DNA of 64,000 nt from Aliiroseovarius sp. Z3 (GCF_029105185.1 NZ_JAFMZK010000002.1:62001-126000); one strand, 5' to 3'. Shown: positions 9,268 to 17,725, counted from the first letter of the stretch. The notes: generated by a model from the sequence alone, not told the origin. Numbers and translations: made by a program.

Positions 9268-10584
9268 ATGACACGCAAACTGTTGATTTCGACGGCCCTG
9301 TTGGCCGCATTGCCGGGGCTGGCCCTGGCGCAAGAAGCAACCGGCGAAGCTGCGCCGCACACGGGCTTTATTCTGACCTCGGTTCTGTTCCTTGTGGGTG
9401 GCTTCCTGGTGTTCTGGATGGCCGCAGGCTTTGCCATGCTGGAAGCTGGTCTTGTACGTTCCAAGAACGTGACCATGCAGCTGACCAAGAACATCGCGCT
9501 GTTTTCCATCGCCGCGATCATGTACTGGTTGGCAGGCTACGGGATAATGTATCCCAGCGACTGGCTGATCGAAGGTTGGCTGGGTCCGTTCTTCGCCGTG
9601 ACCTCGCTTGATCCGGTTGGCGTTGCTGCTGATGCCGTAGACGTCGGCTATGCCTCGGGCGCATCGGACTTTTTCTTCCAGCTGATGTTCTGTGCCACCA
9701 CCGCCTCGATCGTATCGGGTACGCTGGCTGAACGTATCAAACTGTGGCCCTTCCTGGCCTTCGTTGTTGTCCTGACCGGCTTCATTTATCCCATTGAGGC
9801 AAGCTGGCAGTGGGGCGGCGGCTGGTTGTCGGAAGCTGGCTTCTCGGACTTTGCGGGTTCGACGCTGGTGCACGCTGCGGGTGGCTTCGCTGCCCTGGCG
9901 GGTGCTCTGATCCTGGGACCGCGTATCGGCAAGTATAAAGACGGCCGCACCGTTCCCATGCCGGGTTCGAACCTGCCGCTGGCGACGCTGGGTACGTTCA
10001 TCCTGTGGCTGGGTTGGTTCGGCTTCAATGGCGGATCGCAGCTGGCTATGGGCACCATCTCGGACGTTTCGGACGTGGCACGTATCTTCGCCAACACCAA
10101 CATGGCTGCTGCTGCAGGTGCCGTTGTTGCGATGATCATGACGCAGCTGATGTTCAAAAAGGTCGACCTGACGATGACCCTGAACGGCGCACTGGCTGGT
10201 CTGGTCTCGATCACTGCTGAACCGCTGGCACCCTCGCTGTTCCAATCGCTGATCATCGGCGGCATCGGTGGCGCAATCGTGGTCTTCGTGGTTCCGCTGC
10301 TGGACAAGCTGAAGATCGACGACGTGGTTGGTGCCATCCCGGTTCACTTGGTTGCAGGCTTCTGGGGGACGTTCATCGTCGCATGGACCAACACTGACGC
10401 CAGCTTTGGCACCCAGATCATGGGCTTCCTGGCCATCGGCATCTTCGTCTTCGTGGTCAGCTTCATCGTCTTCTCGGTCATCAAGGCCACTATGGGCCTG
10501 CGGGTCGGCGAAGAGGAAGAAGTCAACGGCCTCGACATGGCTGAACTGGGGATGGAAGCCTATCCCGAATTCACCAACGGGTAA
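9268..10584 (+). CDS. amtB: Ammonium transporter AmtB
   Basis: An 438-residue Amt/Rh/MEP channel for NH4+/NH3. A cleavable signal (MTRKLLISTALLAALPGLA, cut after ALA) precedes 11 hydrophobic helices. Typical landmarks are FWMAAGFAMLEAGLVRSKN, FFFQLMFCATTASIVSGTLAERIKL, DFAGSTLVHAAGGFAALAGA and GAIPVHLVAGFWGT, which include the pore histidine pair and the Asp of the first periplasmic region. An in-frame GTG lies at 9253; the ATG at 9268 has AAAGGA six nt before it and gives a clean signal peptide. Followed by a terminator at about 10654. Confidence 0.95.
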   Translation: MTRKLLISTALLAALPGLALAQEATGEAAPHTGFILTSVLFLVGGFLVFWMAAGFAMLEAGLVRSKNVTMQLTKNIALFSIAAIMYWLAGYGIMYPSDWLIEGWLGPFFAVTSLDPVGVAADAVDVGYASGASDFFFQLMFCATTASIVSGTLAERIKLWPFLAFVVVLTGFIYPIEASWQWGGGWLSEAGFSDFAGSTLVHAAGGFAALAGALILGPRIGKYKDGRTVPMPGSNLPLATLGTFILWLGWFGFNGGSQLAMGTISDVSDVARIFANTNMAAAAGAVVAMIMTQLMFKKVDLTMTLNGALAGLVSITAEPLAPSLFQSLIIGGIGGAIVVFVVPLLDKLKIDDVVGAIPVHLVAGFWGTFIVAWTNTDASFGTQIMGFLAIGIFVFVVSFIVFSVIKATMGLRVGEEEEVNGLDMAELGMEAYPEFTNG

Positions 10585-10594
10585 GAAAATAACC

Positions 10595-10618
10595 GCCGGG
10601 GGACAAACCCCCGGCACA
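10595..10618. repeat. GC-rich hairpin just after amtB
   Basis: GCCGGGGG and CCCCCGGC form a perfect 8-bp stem around ACAAA, about 12 nt after the amtB stop. No T-run follows, so it is more likely an mRNA 3'-end stabiliser or an RNase-stop than a terminator. A proper terminator lies about 40 nt further on. Confidence 0.5.
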
Positions 10619-10653
10619 CGCTGGCCGCGCAAATGCCAAGGCCAACAGGGTGG

Positions 10654-10684
10654 AAAAGGGGGCTGGAAGGCTCCCTTTTTCTTT
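10654..10684 (+). terminator. Intrinsic terminator of the glnK-amtB operon
   Basis: AAAAGGGGGCT pairs with AGGCTCCCTTTTT around a small GGA loop, with one G-T and a terminal wobble, and the 3' arm runs into TTTTTCTTT. It sits about 70 nt after the amtB stop on the plus strand. Confidence 0.75.
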
Positions 10685-10736
10685 GCATTGGTGGCGGATG
10701 TTTGTCTGGGGGAGGACCTGTGATATCCTGAAACAA

Positions 10737-11129
10737 ATGGAACAAGATCCAATTGAAGCTTATAGCAGCCCGTTCGATGAAACAGATGCCCGGATCTGTA
10801 CAGTGCTTCGCGATGCAATTGACCGGTATCTGCCTGAAGCAGAAAGCAAAATTTGGCACGCCCATCCCGTATGGTTTCTAAACAGCAACCCAATTGTTGG
10901 CTATAGCAAGCTGAAGAATTGTGTGCGCTTGCTGTTCTGGAGCGGTCAGTCATTTGACACGGCTGGACTGCACCCGGAAGGCTCGTTCAAGGCTGCAGAA
11001 ATGCGATACACGGCCCCAGATCAAATAGATGACGCATTGCTGGAAAATTGGCTGACCGAGTCGCGGGCGATCCAATGGGATTACAAAAACATCGTGAGGC
11101 GAAAGGGGCGGTTGGAGCGATTGGTCTAG
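10737..11129 (+). CDS. DUF1801 domain protein
   Basis: A 130-residue protein with the DUF1801 (YdhG-like/iron-chaperone-like fold) pattern: ARICTVLRDAIDRYLPEAESKIWHAHPVWFLN, then IVGYSKLKNCVRLLFWSG, and a C-terminal basic helix. The biochemical role of this family is not settled; relatives are small cytoplasmic proteins. The ATG at 10737 (MEQDPIEAYSSPF) was chosen because the upstream part of the open frame overlaps the amtB terminator. No strong ribosome site is visible. GC content is somewhat below the flanking genes. It is followed 39 nt later by an SRPBCC gene, with which it is likely co-transcribed. Confidence 0.75.
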   Translation: MEQDPIEAYSSPFDETDARICTVLRDAIDRYLPEAESKIWHAHPVWFLNSNPIVGYSKLKNCVRLLFWSGQSFDTAGLHPEGSFKAAEMRYTAPDQIDDALLENWLTESRAIQWDYKNIVRRKGRLERLV

Positions 11130-11168
11130 CCGGGCCGATATGCGACGTCTGCCAAGGAGAGGTCCACA

Positions 11169-11579
11169 ATGGACATCACCATTGAAACTACGATCAACGC
11201 TCCCATCGACGTAGTCTGGGTGGCCTGGACCACACCGGATGCGATTATGCAGTGGAACACCGCATCGGAGGATTGGCACACTACAACCTCCCGTGTCGAC
11301 TTACGCGAGGGCGGAGAGTTTAGCAGCCGGATGGAAGCCAAAGATGGATCGATGGGTTTCGACTTCGCCGGCGTCTACACATGCGTCGAAAAACCGACAT
11401 TGCTAGAGGCGGAATTTGGTGGGCGCAAACTGCGTGTAGAGTTTTCCCAGAATGGTCAGAACACCCATATACGCGAAACGTTCGAGGCTGAAGAGTCCAA
11501 TTCTGTCGATATGCAGCGCGCCGGTTGGCAGGCGATTCTGGATAATTTTAAACGCTTCGTTGAAGCGTCTGAGCACTAG
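11169..11579 (+). CDS. SRPBCC/AHSA1-family protein
   Basis: A 136-residue START-like protein. It opens with the AHSA1 strand-helix pattern (ITIETTINAPIDVVWVAWTTPDAIMQWN), continues with GGEFSSRMEAKDGS and GFDFAGVYTCVEKP, and ends with GWQAILDNFKRFVEA, the C-terminal helix that closes the hydrophobic pocket. Members bind small hydrophobic ligands or, as Aha1-like domains, are annotated as activators; no specific ligand can be assigned. The start has AAGGAGAGG a few nt upstream. Grouped with the DUF1801 gene as in many stress or bleomycin-resistance-like clusters. A terminator follows immediately. Confidence 0.85.
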   Translation: MDITIETTINAPIDVVWVAWTTPDAIMQWNTASEDWHTTTSRVDLREGGEFSSRMEAKDGSMGFDFAGVYTCVEKPTLLEAEFGGRKLRVEFSQNGQNTHIRETFEAEESNSVDMQRAGWQAILDNFKRFVEASEH

Positions 11580-11581
11580 AC

Positions 11582-11608
11582 GCCCCGGCGCTCAGGCCGG
11601 GGCCTTTT
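11582..11608 (+). terminator. Intrinsic terminator after the SRPBCC gene
   Basis: GCCCCGGC at 11582-11589 and GCCGGGGC at 11596-11603 form a perfect 8-bp stem with a 6-nt loop, followed by CTTTTG. It starts 3 nt after the stop codon of the plus-strand gene and separates it from the convergent tyrB. Confidence 0.7.
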
Positions 11609-11614
11609 GAGGGC

Positions 11615-12799
11615 CTAAACCCCAACCTTCGCAATCGCTTTTGCCAAGATCGGCACGGTCTCTTCGTTCAGACCTGCGATGTTCATGCGCGAGTCTCCGA
11701 CCATGTAGATGCCGTGATCCACGCGCAGGGCCTCGACCTGTTCGGGCGTGGCGCCGAGGCGCGAGAACATGCCGCGATGGTCGGCGATGAAGCCGAAGCG
11801 GTCCGAGCCCGTGCGGGCGCGTAGCTCTCCAGCCAGTTGTTCACGCAGGTTCAACATGCCTGACCGGACCTCTTCCAACTCGGCCATCCAGTCGGCCTTC
11901 AAGCCTTCATCCTCAAGGATCATGGTCACAAGACGCGCGCCGTGATCGGGCGGGAAGCTGAAGTTCTGGCGGTTCAGGTGGGTCAGGTTCTGCTGGGTGA
12001 TGTCCGCCTGTTCGGCTGTTTCCGAGATACCCACCAGAAGGCCCGTGCGTTCGCGGTAGATGCCGAAGTTTTTCGAACAACTTGCGGCGATCAGCGCCTC
12101 GGGCACAGATTGCGCGATCAGGCGCACGCCCGCGGCGTCTTCTTCCAGACCGTCGCCAAAGCCCTGATAGGCGATGTCGATCAGTGGGGTCGCGCCTTTC
12201 TCAACGATCAGGGCGGCGACCTCTTTCCACTGCGGCAGGGTCAGGTTCGCGCCGGTCGGGTTGTGGCAGCAGCCGTGCAGCAGCACCGCGTCGCCCGCCT
12301 TGATGCCCTTCAGGTCTTCCATCATCCCGTCGAAATCGACCGCTCGGCTTTCGTTGTCGAAATAGCGGTACTCGGCCATGTTCATGCCAAAATGCTTGAT
12401 GATCGACGGGTGGTTTGGCCACGTGGGTGCCGACAGCCAGATCGTCGCGTCGGGCGAGGCCATCTTGATCAGCTCGACCGCCTGGTGGATCGCGCCGGTG
12501 CCGCCGGGTTGGGCGGCCATGGCAAGCCGGTCCGTTGCAACGCTGTCGCCCAACACCAAACTGGACAGGGCGCGACCATAGGCCGGATCACCGGCCAGCC
12601 CCGTATAGGATTTCGTGCTTTCAAGATCCCACAAGACCTTTTCCGCCGCTTTCACAGCGCGCATGACTGGTGTGACGCCTTGCGCATTTTTGTAAACACC
12701 CACACCAAGGTCGATTTTACCTTCCCGCGGGTCTTCGCGGAATTGGCTCATCAATGCGATGATCTTGTCTTTGGGCTGAGGGTTCAAATTGTTGAACAT
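11615..12799 (-). CDS. tyrB: Aromatic amino acid / aspartate aminotransferase (class I)
   Basis: A 394-residue PLP enzyme of the Iα family (TyrB/AspC), which transfers amino groups between glutamate and oxaloacetate or aromatic keto acids. Seen: MFNNLNPQPKDKIIALM start typical of the family, GVYKNAQGVTPVM, the SYTGLAGDP loop, LLHGCCHNPTGANLTL, and the Schiff-base lysine in SCSKNFGIYRERTG near residue 243. TyrB and AspC cannot be separated with certainty here; the tyrB symbol follows common use in this clade. It lies 3 nt downstream of sseA, so the two are one operon, which may link transamination with sulfur metabolism (for instance cysteine to 3-mercaptopyruvate). Confidence 0.88.
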   Translation of the reverse strand: MFNNLNPQPKDKIIALMSQFREDPREGKIDLGVGVYKNAQGVTPVMRAVKAAEKVLWDLESTKSYTGLAGDPAYGRALSSLVLGDSVATDRLAMAAQPGGTGAIHQAVELIKMASPDATIWLSAPTWPNHPSIIKHFGMNMAEYRYFDNESRAVDFDGMMEDLKGIKAGDAVLLHGCCHNPTGANLTLPQWKEVAALIVEKGATPLIDIAYQGFGDGLEEDAAGVRLIAQSVPEALIAASCSKNFGIYRERTGLLVGISETAEQADITQQNLTHLNRQNFSFPPDHGARLVTMILEDEGLKADWMAELEEVRSGMLNLREQLAGELRARTGSDRFGFIADHRGMFSRLGATPEQVEALRVDHGIYMVGDSRMNIAGLNEETVPILAKAIAKVGV

Positions 12800-12802
12800 C
12801 TT

Positions 12803-13657
12803 TTACTCTCCGGTTTCGACTTTCAGGTCGTTATACATGCCCCATTCGGCCCAGCTGCCGTCGTAAACGGCATGGCGGTCATGGCCCATTCGCTCCAGCG
12901 CCAGCGCAAGGATCGCAGCGGTTACCCCTGATCCACAGCTCAGGATTGCGGGCTTTTGCAAATCCACCCCCGATGTTTCAAAGATGCTGCGCATCTCATC
13001 CGGGGATTTCATGGTTCCGTCATCGTTCAGCAAGGTGCCGAACGGCACGTTCCTGGAGTTCGGGATATGGCCCGACCGCAGCCCTTCGCGCGGTTCTGGC
13101 GCGTCACCGCGGAACCGTTCGGCAGACCGGGCGTCGATGATCTGGTGATCGCCCAATTTCGACGCAGCGGCGACCTGCGTGACATCTTTCACCATATGCG
13201 CCTGCCGCGTAACGGTCATGTGGCGGTCACGGACGACCGGGGGCAGATCTTCGATCGGGTGTCCCTCGGCCTGCCATTTCGGGAAACCACCGTCCAAAAC
13301 GGCAATATCTTTGTGTCCCATCAGCCGGAACATCCACCAGACGCGCGCCGCAGAGAACAGTCCCATCCCGTCATAAACGACAATCTGGTGGCCATCGCCA
13401 ATGCCCATGGCGCGGACGCGGGACATGAATTTTTCAACGGGGGGCATCATGTGTGGCAGGTCGGACCGCAGGTCTGCGATTTCGTCGATGTCGAAGTAAC
13501 GTGCGCCGGGGATGTGGGCCGCATCATATTCGGCCCGCGCGTCGCGGTTCATATCCGGCATATACCAGCTGGCGTCGATGACGCGCAGGTCCGGGTCTTT
13601 TAGATGCCTGGCAAGCCAGTCGGTTGAAACCAGCGTTTTCGGGTCGCTATGCGGCAT
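12803..13657 (-). CDS. sseA: 3-Mercaptopyruvate sulfurtransferase (tandem rhodanese)
   Basis: A 284-residue protein with two rhodanese domains; it moves sulfur from 3-mercaptopyruvate to thiol acceptors. The inactive first domain holds LVSTDWLARHLKDPDLRVIDASWYMP and YFDIDEIAD. The second carries the active-site loop SCGSGVTA with Cys near residue 240; the CGSGVT form is what distinguishes mercaptopyruvate sulfurtransferases from thiosulfate enzymes. The ATG at 13657 has GGAGGGAAAG upstream; the frame extends open to 13744 but lacks similarity. Operonic with tyrB. A terminator at 13748-13773 isolates it from the upstream genes. Confidence 0.9.
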   Translation of the reverse strand: MPHSDPKTLVSTDWLARHLKDPDLRVIDASWYMPDMNRDARAEYDAAHIPGARYFDIDEIADLRSDLPHMMPPVEKFMSRVRAMGIGDGHQIVVYDGMGLFSAARVWWMFRLMGHKDIAVLDGGFPKWQAEGHPIEDLPPVVRDRHMTVTRQAHMVKDVTQVAAASKLGDHQIIDARSAERFRGDAPEPREGLRSGHIPNSRNVPFGTLLNDDGTMKSPDEMRSIFETSGVDLQKPAILSCGSGVTAAILALALERMGHDRHAVYDGSWAEWGMYNDLKVETGE

Positions 13658-13747
13658 GACTTTCCCTCCGGTCAGTTTGCCATAACTGCCTAGTGTGCAG
13701 GGCGTGGATACGCAAGACTGAGCGCGCAAACATGGTGGAAGCATATG

Positions 13748-13773
13748 AAAAAAGGGAAGGCCGAAGCCTTCCC
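13748..13773 (-). terminator. Intrinsic terminator with UUCG tetraloop (minus strand)
   Basis: Read on the minus strand, GGGAAGGC and GCCTTCCC form a perfect 8-bp stem closed by TTCG and followed by six T. It lies between the UPF0178 gene and the sseA start, and would end transcripts arriving from 13.8 kb and beyond. Confidence 0.85.
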
Positions 13774-13816
13774 TGTCACTCGTTATACAAAATGTCTTCT
13801 TGCCTTATCTCGCGTT

Positions 13817-13894
13817 CTAGTCAGGCCAGTTGGCAAATGTGCCGGCGGGGTGCGTTGGATCGCCCCATCGGACAGCGCCTTTGGTCATGTTCAT
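13817..13894 (-). CDS. Possible small ORF (25 aa)
   Basis: An ATG-to-TAG frame encodes 25 residues beginning MNMTKGAVRWGDPTHPAG and ending ANWPD. It sits in the 326-nt gap between the UPF0178 gene and sseA, just before a strong minus-strand terminator, and is preceded by a stem-loop at 13920-13948. No convincing ribosome site is visible, and I recognise no family. The residue mix (two Trp, GDP, HPAG) looks more protein-like than random GC-rich sequence, but this is a weak argument. Confidence 0.3.
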   Translation of the reverse strand: MNMTKGAVRWGDPTHPAGTFANWPD

Positions 13895-13919
13895 GAAACA
13901 TCACTTGTGGGGGGGACAT

Positions 13920-13948
13920 AAGGGGAAACGCAGTCTGCGACTCCCCTT
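13920..13948. repeat. Stem-loop in the UPF0178-sseA gap
   Basis: AAGGGGA at 13920-13926 pairs with TCCCCTT at 13942-13948, and within the loop CGCA (13929-13932) pairs with TGCG (13936-13939), giving a two-tier hairpin. It lies 35 nt after the UPF0178 stop codon and 26 nt before the small ORF. There is no T-run, so it is not a typical terminator. The rest of the 13658-13982 gap holds only the terminator and the small ORF listed separately. Confidence 0.5.
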
Positions 13949-13982
13949 ACCGTCTGGTATTGTTTCTAAATTCGTCTATCGC

Positions 13983-14432
13983 CTAAGTAGAAGAAACGCG
14001 GCGCAACGCCATGTCCAAAGCCTCGCGAAACCGTGCGCGATCAGTTTTTGAGAAGGCTTTCCCGCCACCTTGTCGAAACGGATCGGCAGCGCGCAGGTCT
14101 GACATCAGGTCCCGCATCGCCAGTTGTTCTCGGACATTGCTTTCGGTGAACCTTTCGCCGGAATGACGCAAGACCTGCGCCCCGGCTTCGACACATTTGG
14201 CGGCAAGGGGGATGTCGTCTGTCACGACCACATCCGATGGCCCCGCGCGCTCGGCGATCCACATATCGGCCACGTCGGGGCCATCGGGGACATAGATCAT
14301 CTCAACCAGTGGGTTCTGCGACGGGCGCAAACCACCATTGGAGACAAAAAGAATCTTGGTCTTGTGCCGGGTCGCCACGGCTTCTGCTTCGGCTTTCACC
14401 GGACAGGCGTCGGCATCGACATAGACCACCAT
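13983..14432 (-). CDS. UPF0178 (YaiI/DUF188) family protein
   Basis: A 149-residue protein with the full UPF0178 pattern. It starts VVYVDADACPVK, a PIN-like acidic opening, then VSNGGLRPSQNP, MIYVPDGPDVADMWIAERA, the VVTDDIPLAAKCVEAGA block and a basic C-terminal end. These sites resemble metal-dependent nuclease folds, but no activity has been assigned to the family with confidence. It begins 6 nt after the fghA stop, so it is probably the last gene of that transcript. Confidence 0.88.
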   Translation of the reverse strand: MVVYVDADACPVKAEAEAVATRHKTKILFVSNGGLRPSQNPLVEMIYVPDGPDVADMWIAERAGPSDVVVTDDIPLAAKCVEAGAQVLRHSGERFTESNVREQLAMRDLMSDLRAADPFRQGGGKAFSKTDRARFREALDMALRRVSST

Positions 14433-14438
14433 GCCAGA

Positions 14439-15272
14439 TCAGGCCCAGAGCGCTTCGGCGTGGAAACCGATATGCTCTTCCATGAATGTCGACACGAAGA
14501 AATAGCTGTGGTCATATCCCGGCTGCATACGGAACACGGCCTGTTGGCGCTGACTGGCAATGGCATAGGCCAGCGTTTCGGGGCGCAGAAGGTCGATGAA
14601 CTGATCCTTCGTGCCGGTGTCGATCAGCATCGGTCCGTCAAATCCGCGCTGGCTCATCAAGTGACTTGCGTCATGGGCCAGCCAACCGGCATCTTCTTCG
14701 TCGCCCAAATAGGCCTCAAGCTGCTTGCGGCCCCAGTCGGACGCGGTTGGATTGCAGATCGGCGAGAAAGCCGAGACAGACCGAAACTGCTCGGGCAGGG
14801 TCATTGCGATGGTCAATGCTCCATGCCCGCCCATCGAATGCCCGGTGATGCCCTGACGTTCCGGGTCCAGCGCGAAGTGATCGAAGACCAGCCCGGGCAG
14901 GTCTTCGGTGATGTAATCCCACATCTGGAAGTTCGCGGCCCAAGGGTCTTGCGTGGCGTTCAGGTAGAAGCCTGCGCCCTTGCCCAGATCATAAGCGTCG
15001 TCATCCGCCACATGATCGCCACGCGGGCTGGTGTCGGGAAAGATCAGGGCGATCCCATGCTCAGCCGCCCAGCATTGCGCGCCCGCCTTGGTCATGGCGT
15101 TTTCGTGGGTGCAGGTCAGGCCCGACAGATACCACAGGATGGGGACAGGGCCATCCTGCGCCTCAACGGGAGTGAACAGACCAAAGGTCATATCCGTGCC
15201 GGTCGCCTTCGACGCATGTTTGTAGACGCCTTGCGTCCCTCCGAAACAAGCGTTTTCCGATAACGTTTCCAT
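14439..15272 (-). CDS. fghA: S-formylglutathione hydrolase
   Basis: A 277-residue esterase-D-type alpha/beta hydrolase that splits S-formylglutathione to formate and glutathione, the last step of GSH-dependent formaldehyde oxidation. Diagnostic segments: LWYLSGLTCTHENAMTKAG, FPDTSPRGD, the nucleophile in GHSMGGHG near residue 145, CNPTASDWGRKQLEAYLG, and the catalytic Asp and His in TGTKDQFID and GYDHSYFF. Its partner, GSH-dependent formaldehyde dehydrogenase, lies about 3.6 kb upstream on the same strand. The ATG at 15272 has GGAGAGA upstream. Confidence 0.95.
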   Translation of the reverse strand: METLSENACFGGTQGVYKHASKATGTDMTFGLFTPVEAQDGPVPILWYLSGLTCTHENAMTKAGAQCWAAEHGIALIFPDTSPRGDHVADDDAYDLGKGAGFYLNATQDPWAANFQMWDYITEDLPGLVFDHFALDPERQGITGHSMGGHGALTIAMTLPEQFRSVSAFSPICNPTASDWGRKQLEAYLGDEEDAGWLAHDASHLMSQRGFDGPMLIDTGTKDQFIDLLRPETLAYAIASQRQQAVFRMQPGYDHSYFFVSTFMEEHIGFHAEALWA

Positions 15273-15306
15273 CTGTCTCTCCTTCCTGATCTGTGGTCCG
15301 AGCTAA

Positions 15307-16419
15307 CTAGACACGCGGTGCCAGCGCAATGGGGAATACGCGGATGAAAAAGCAGATCATTGCAACCGACCAGAATACGCCCCCTAGATGATAGAAATGT
15401 GTGGGATCGCCGGTCCAGTCGGCGGTGACACGAAGCACCGCGCCGATATGCACAAAGTTCAGGTAGGTGCGGTCAAAGCGGGTGCCTTCGATCGGGCGGC
15501 CCGAATGGCCCAATATGGCGCGCAGCATTACGATCATGGTGATCGAGCCGATGGCTCCGGCCCCGAGCGCGTGATGCACCTGACCGATATTGGCAAGATC
15601 GGTCAGCGAGGTCAGCGCCAGCAAAGCCATCGACAGTGGAAGCCATGCGTATCCGGCATGTTGCGCGAACAAAAGCGGCTCCTGCGTGACGGCAAAGCCC
15701 CGCCAGCGCGACAGGCGCACCCCAAGAGCAACAGCAGCCAAGGCCGCCAATAGGCCGGTGACTGCACCCGTGTCGAACACGATCCAGCTGGCCGCCGTTA
15801 TCACCCCAAGGCCGATCGCGGCTTGATCAACAGGGCCGAATGGAGCGGGCAGGTTCGCGTCCCCACGTTTTTTCAGCCAATTGCGGCTGAACGCCGGGGT
15901 CACGCGCCCGCCGATATGAACCATCAGGACAAAGGTCAACGCAAATCCCATGGTCAGACCAAGCTGAGCATCTGACATCAGAAACACGGCTTGTGCCAAG
16001 CCAAGGGCAAGCACGACACCAGCAACGACATAGTTGCGCCGATTTCGTGCGGCAATCAGATCACGCAGTGCCAGCAGCGCAACAATCGGCAGAAACGCTA
16101 AGGCCACGGTGTGCGACAACGCGCCTTCTGGCGCGGCGAACAAGGCAATCCGCGCGGTCAGCCACAGGGCAAACAGCCCGGCCACGGATTTCGGCCCCAA
16201 GGCCGGACGACCCGTCCAGTTCGGGATCGCGGTAAACAGGAACCCCGCGATTGCGGCTGGCACATAGCCCCACAGCATCTCGTGCTGGTGCCACAAGAGC
16301 GGATCGTTCATGCGGTCAACCACTCCGGCATGATAGATCAGCCAGATCGGAATGGCGGTTCCGGCGAACAGCGCCGCGAAGGGAAAGAAAGGGCGATAAG
16401 CGCCGGTAAGAAGGATCAT
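15307..16419 (-). CDS. nnrS: NnrS family membrane protein
   Basis: A 370-residue polytopic membrane protein with about 11-12 hydrophobic helices. It begins TGAYRPFFPFAALFAG and has LLWHQHEMLWGYVPAAIAGF, the NnrS signature with metal or heme-binding histidines, then TAIPNWTGRPAL and HIGGRVTPAFSRNWL. NnrS proteins are linked with nitric oxide and nitrosative stress in denitrifiers, and are said to protect the cellular iron pool. The start overlaps the stop of the AEC transporter by 4 nt. Being between fghA and adhC, it fits the fact that GSNO reduction is a side activity of AdhC, though that link is inference. Confidence 0.88.
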   Translation of the reverse strand: MILLTGAYRPFFPFAALFAGTAIPIWLIYHAGVVDRMNDPLLWHQHEMLWGYVPAAIAGFLFTAIPNWTGRPALGPKSVAGLFALWLTARIALFAAPEGALSHTVALAFLPIVALLALRDLIAARNRRNYVVAGVVLALGLAQAVFLMSDAQLGLTMGFALTFVLMVHIGGRVTPAFSRNWLKKRGDANLPAPFGPVDQAAIGLGVITAASWIVFDTGAVTGLLAALAAVALGVRLSRWRGFAVTQEPLLFAQHAGYAWLPLSMALLALTSLTDLANIGQVHHALGAGAIGSITMIVMLRAILGHSGRPIEGTRFDRTYLNFVHIGAVLRVTADWTGDPTHFYHLGGVFWSVAMICFFIRVFPIALAPRV

Positions 16420-17342
16420 GGGGACAACCAGGCGAGAATGGCAGAAACGGTCAGAATCGATGCGCTTGTCGATATCAGGATTGCTGCCGAGACGCGCTGC
16501 GGCGCAACGCCGTAGTGCTGGGCCAGAATATAGACATTGCCCGCAACCGGAAGCCCCGCAGCGGCGACCATCACACTGGCCGAGAACCGGTCAACGGGAA
16601 ACACAAGAAATGCCAGAACGCCGACCGCAAGCGGGTGCAGGATCAGCTTTGCGAATGACAACCACGTTGCGACGCTGATCCGTTCGGCGGATTTGGCGGC
16701 AAGCGAGGCGCCAATGGCGAACAGGGCGCCGGGGGTCGAAGCACCCGCCAAAAGGTCCAGAAACCGGCTAAACGGCTCGGGTAGGGGCCAGCCAGATGCC
16801 GCCCACGCAAATCCAAGCGCCATCGAGACAATCATCGGGTTGGTGATCAACCCCTTGCCCACCGTGCCCAATACCGCCGGGCTGATCCGCCCATCACGCG
16901 ATCCGGTGATCAGGATGACGATCAGGCTGCCGAACAGGAATAGATCGACCGCCAAGACCAGCATTACCGGCCCTACAGCCGCTTCGCCCATCAGAAGCGC
17001 CAGCATTGGCACCCCCAGAAACCCCGTATTGCCAATGACGGCGCATTGCGCTTCGACGGCAGCCTCCTCCAACCCGCGCTTGCGAAACAAAGCAACGGCG
17101 GTTGCAAGCAGATAAACCACCCCGCCGCCTATTGCGTAGGCCCAGATGAACGGCCAACTGACGACTTCGGACAGACCAAGATTGGCCGAGAACCGGAAGA
17201 GCATGGCGGAAAGCGCGAAGTAGAACACAAAACGCGTCAGATAGGCCGTGGCCTCGGGCGGGAAAAAGCCGCGCGCCGCTGCCCCGAACCCCAATCCGAT
17301 GACGGCAAAGAAGGGCAGTGTCTGCAACAGAACGTCGATCAT
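16416..17342 (-). CDS. AEC (auxin efflux carrier) family transporter
   Basis: A 308-residue permease with about ten hydrophobic segments. Landmarks include FFAVIGLGFGAAARGFFPPEA, the GNTGFLGVPMLALLMGE break, ITNPMIVSMALGFAWAASG and the C-terminal VAAAGLPVAGNVYILAQHYG block, which are typical of the malonate/auxin efflux carrier family. Substrates in bacteria are mostly small carboxylates and cannot be predicted here. The ATG at 17342 begins MIDVLLQTLPFF; the longer open frame starting at 17456 overlaps the cupin gene. It is coupled to nnrS through a 4-nt overlap. Confidence 0.85.
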   Translation of the reverse strand: MIDVLLQTLPFFAVIGLGFGAAARGFFPPEATAYLTRFVFYFALSAMLFRFSANLGLSEVVSWPFIWAYAIGGGVVYLLATAVALFRKRGLEEAAVEAQCAVIGNTGFLGVPMLALLMGEAAVGPVMLVLAVDLFLFGSLIVILITGSRDGRISPAVLGTVGKGLITNPMIVSMALGFAWAASGWPLPEPFSRFLDLLAGASTPGALFAIGASLAAKSAERISVATWLSFAKLILHPLAVGVLAFLVFPVDRFSASVMVAAAGLPVAGNVYILAQHYGVAPQRVSAAILISTSASILTVSAILAWLSP

Positions 17343-17407
17343 GCGCCAATCCCCAAAGCGTTTTGCAAACGCTTTAGCACGCGGGTTTTGCCATGACCAT
17401 GCGTTGC

Positions 17408-17725
17408 TTAAAGCGTTTGGGCAGGCTCCAGCAACTCGACCTCGATAAACGCGCATTCGAAATCATTGGCGCTGATCACGTCATGTTCGACGCCTGCTTG
17501 CCTGTCATAGGGGATGCCGTTTTTCAGGTTTGCCTGCACCCGTGTTCCATCGGGCAGGTCGATGTCCAGCACACCGTCAAACAGCGGGATGACAAGATAG
17601 TCATACGCGTGCCGATGCCATCCAGTATTGTCGCCGCGTGCTGCAAAACGCCATTCGGTGACCCGCATCCGGGCGTTTTCCAGAAGAACGGTTCCGGTCG
17701 CAGTTCCGCTTGATGTGCTGCACAT
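17408..17725 (-). CDS. Small cupin-domain protein
   Basis: A 105-residue single-cupin protein. Motif 1 is seen in NTGWHRHAYDYLVIPL, with two His for metal binding, and motif 2 in AGVEHDVISANDFECAFIEVELL. It lacks a catalytic partner domain, so enzyme, sensor or storage roles are all possible. It precedes the AEC transporter gene by 65 nt on the same strand. Conserved in position next to AEC-NnrS genes in relatives as far as I recall, but this is memory rather than something the sequence shows. Confidence 0.8.
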   Translation of the reverse strand: MCSTSSGTATGTVLLENARMRVTEWRFAARGDNTGWHRHAYDYLVIPLFDGVLDIDLPDGTRVQANLKNGIPYDRQAGVEHDVISANDFECAFIEVELLEPAQTL

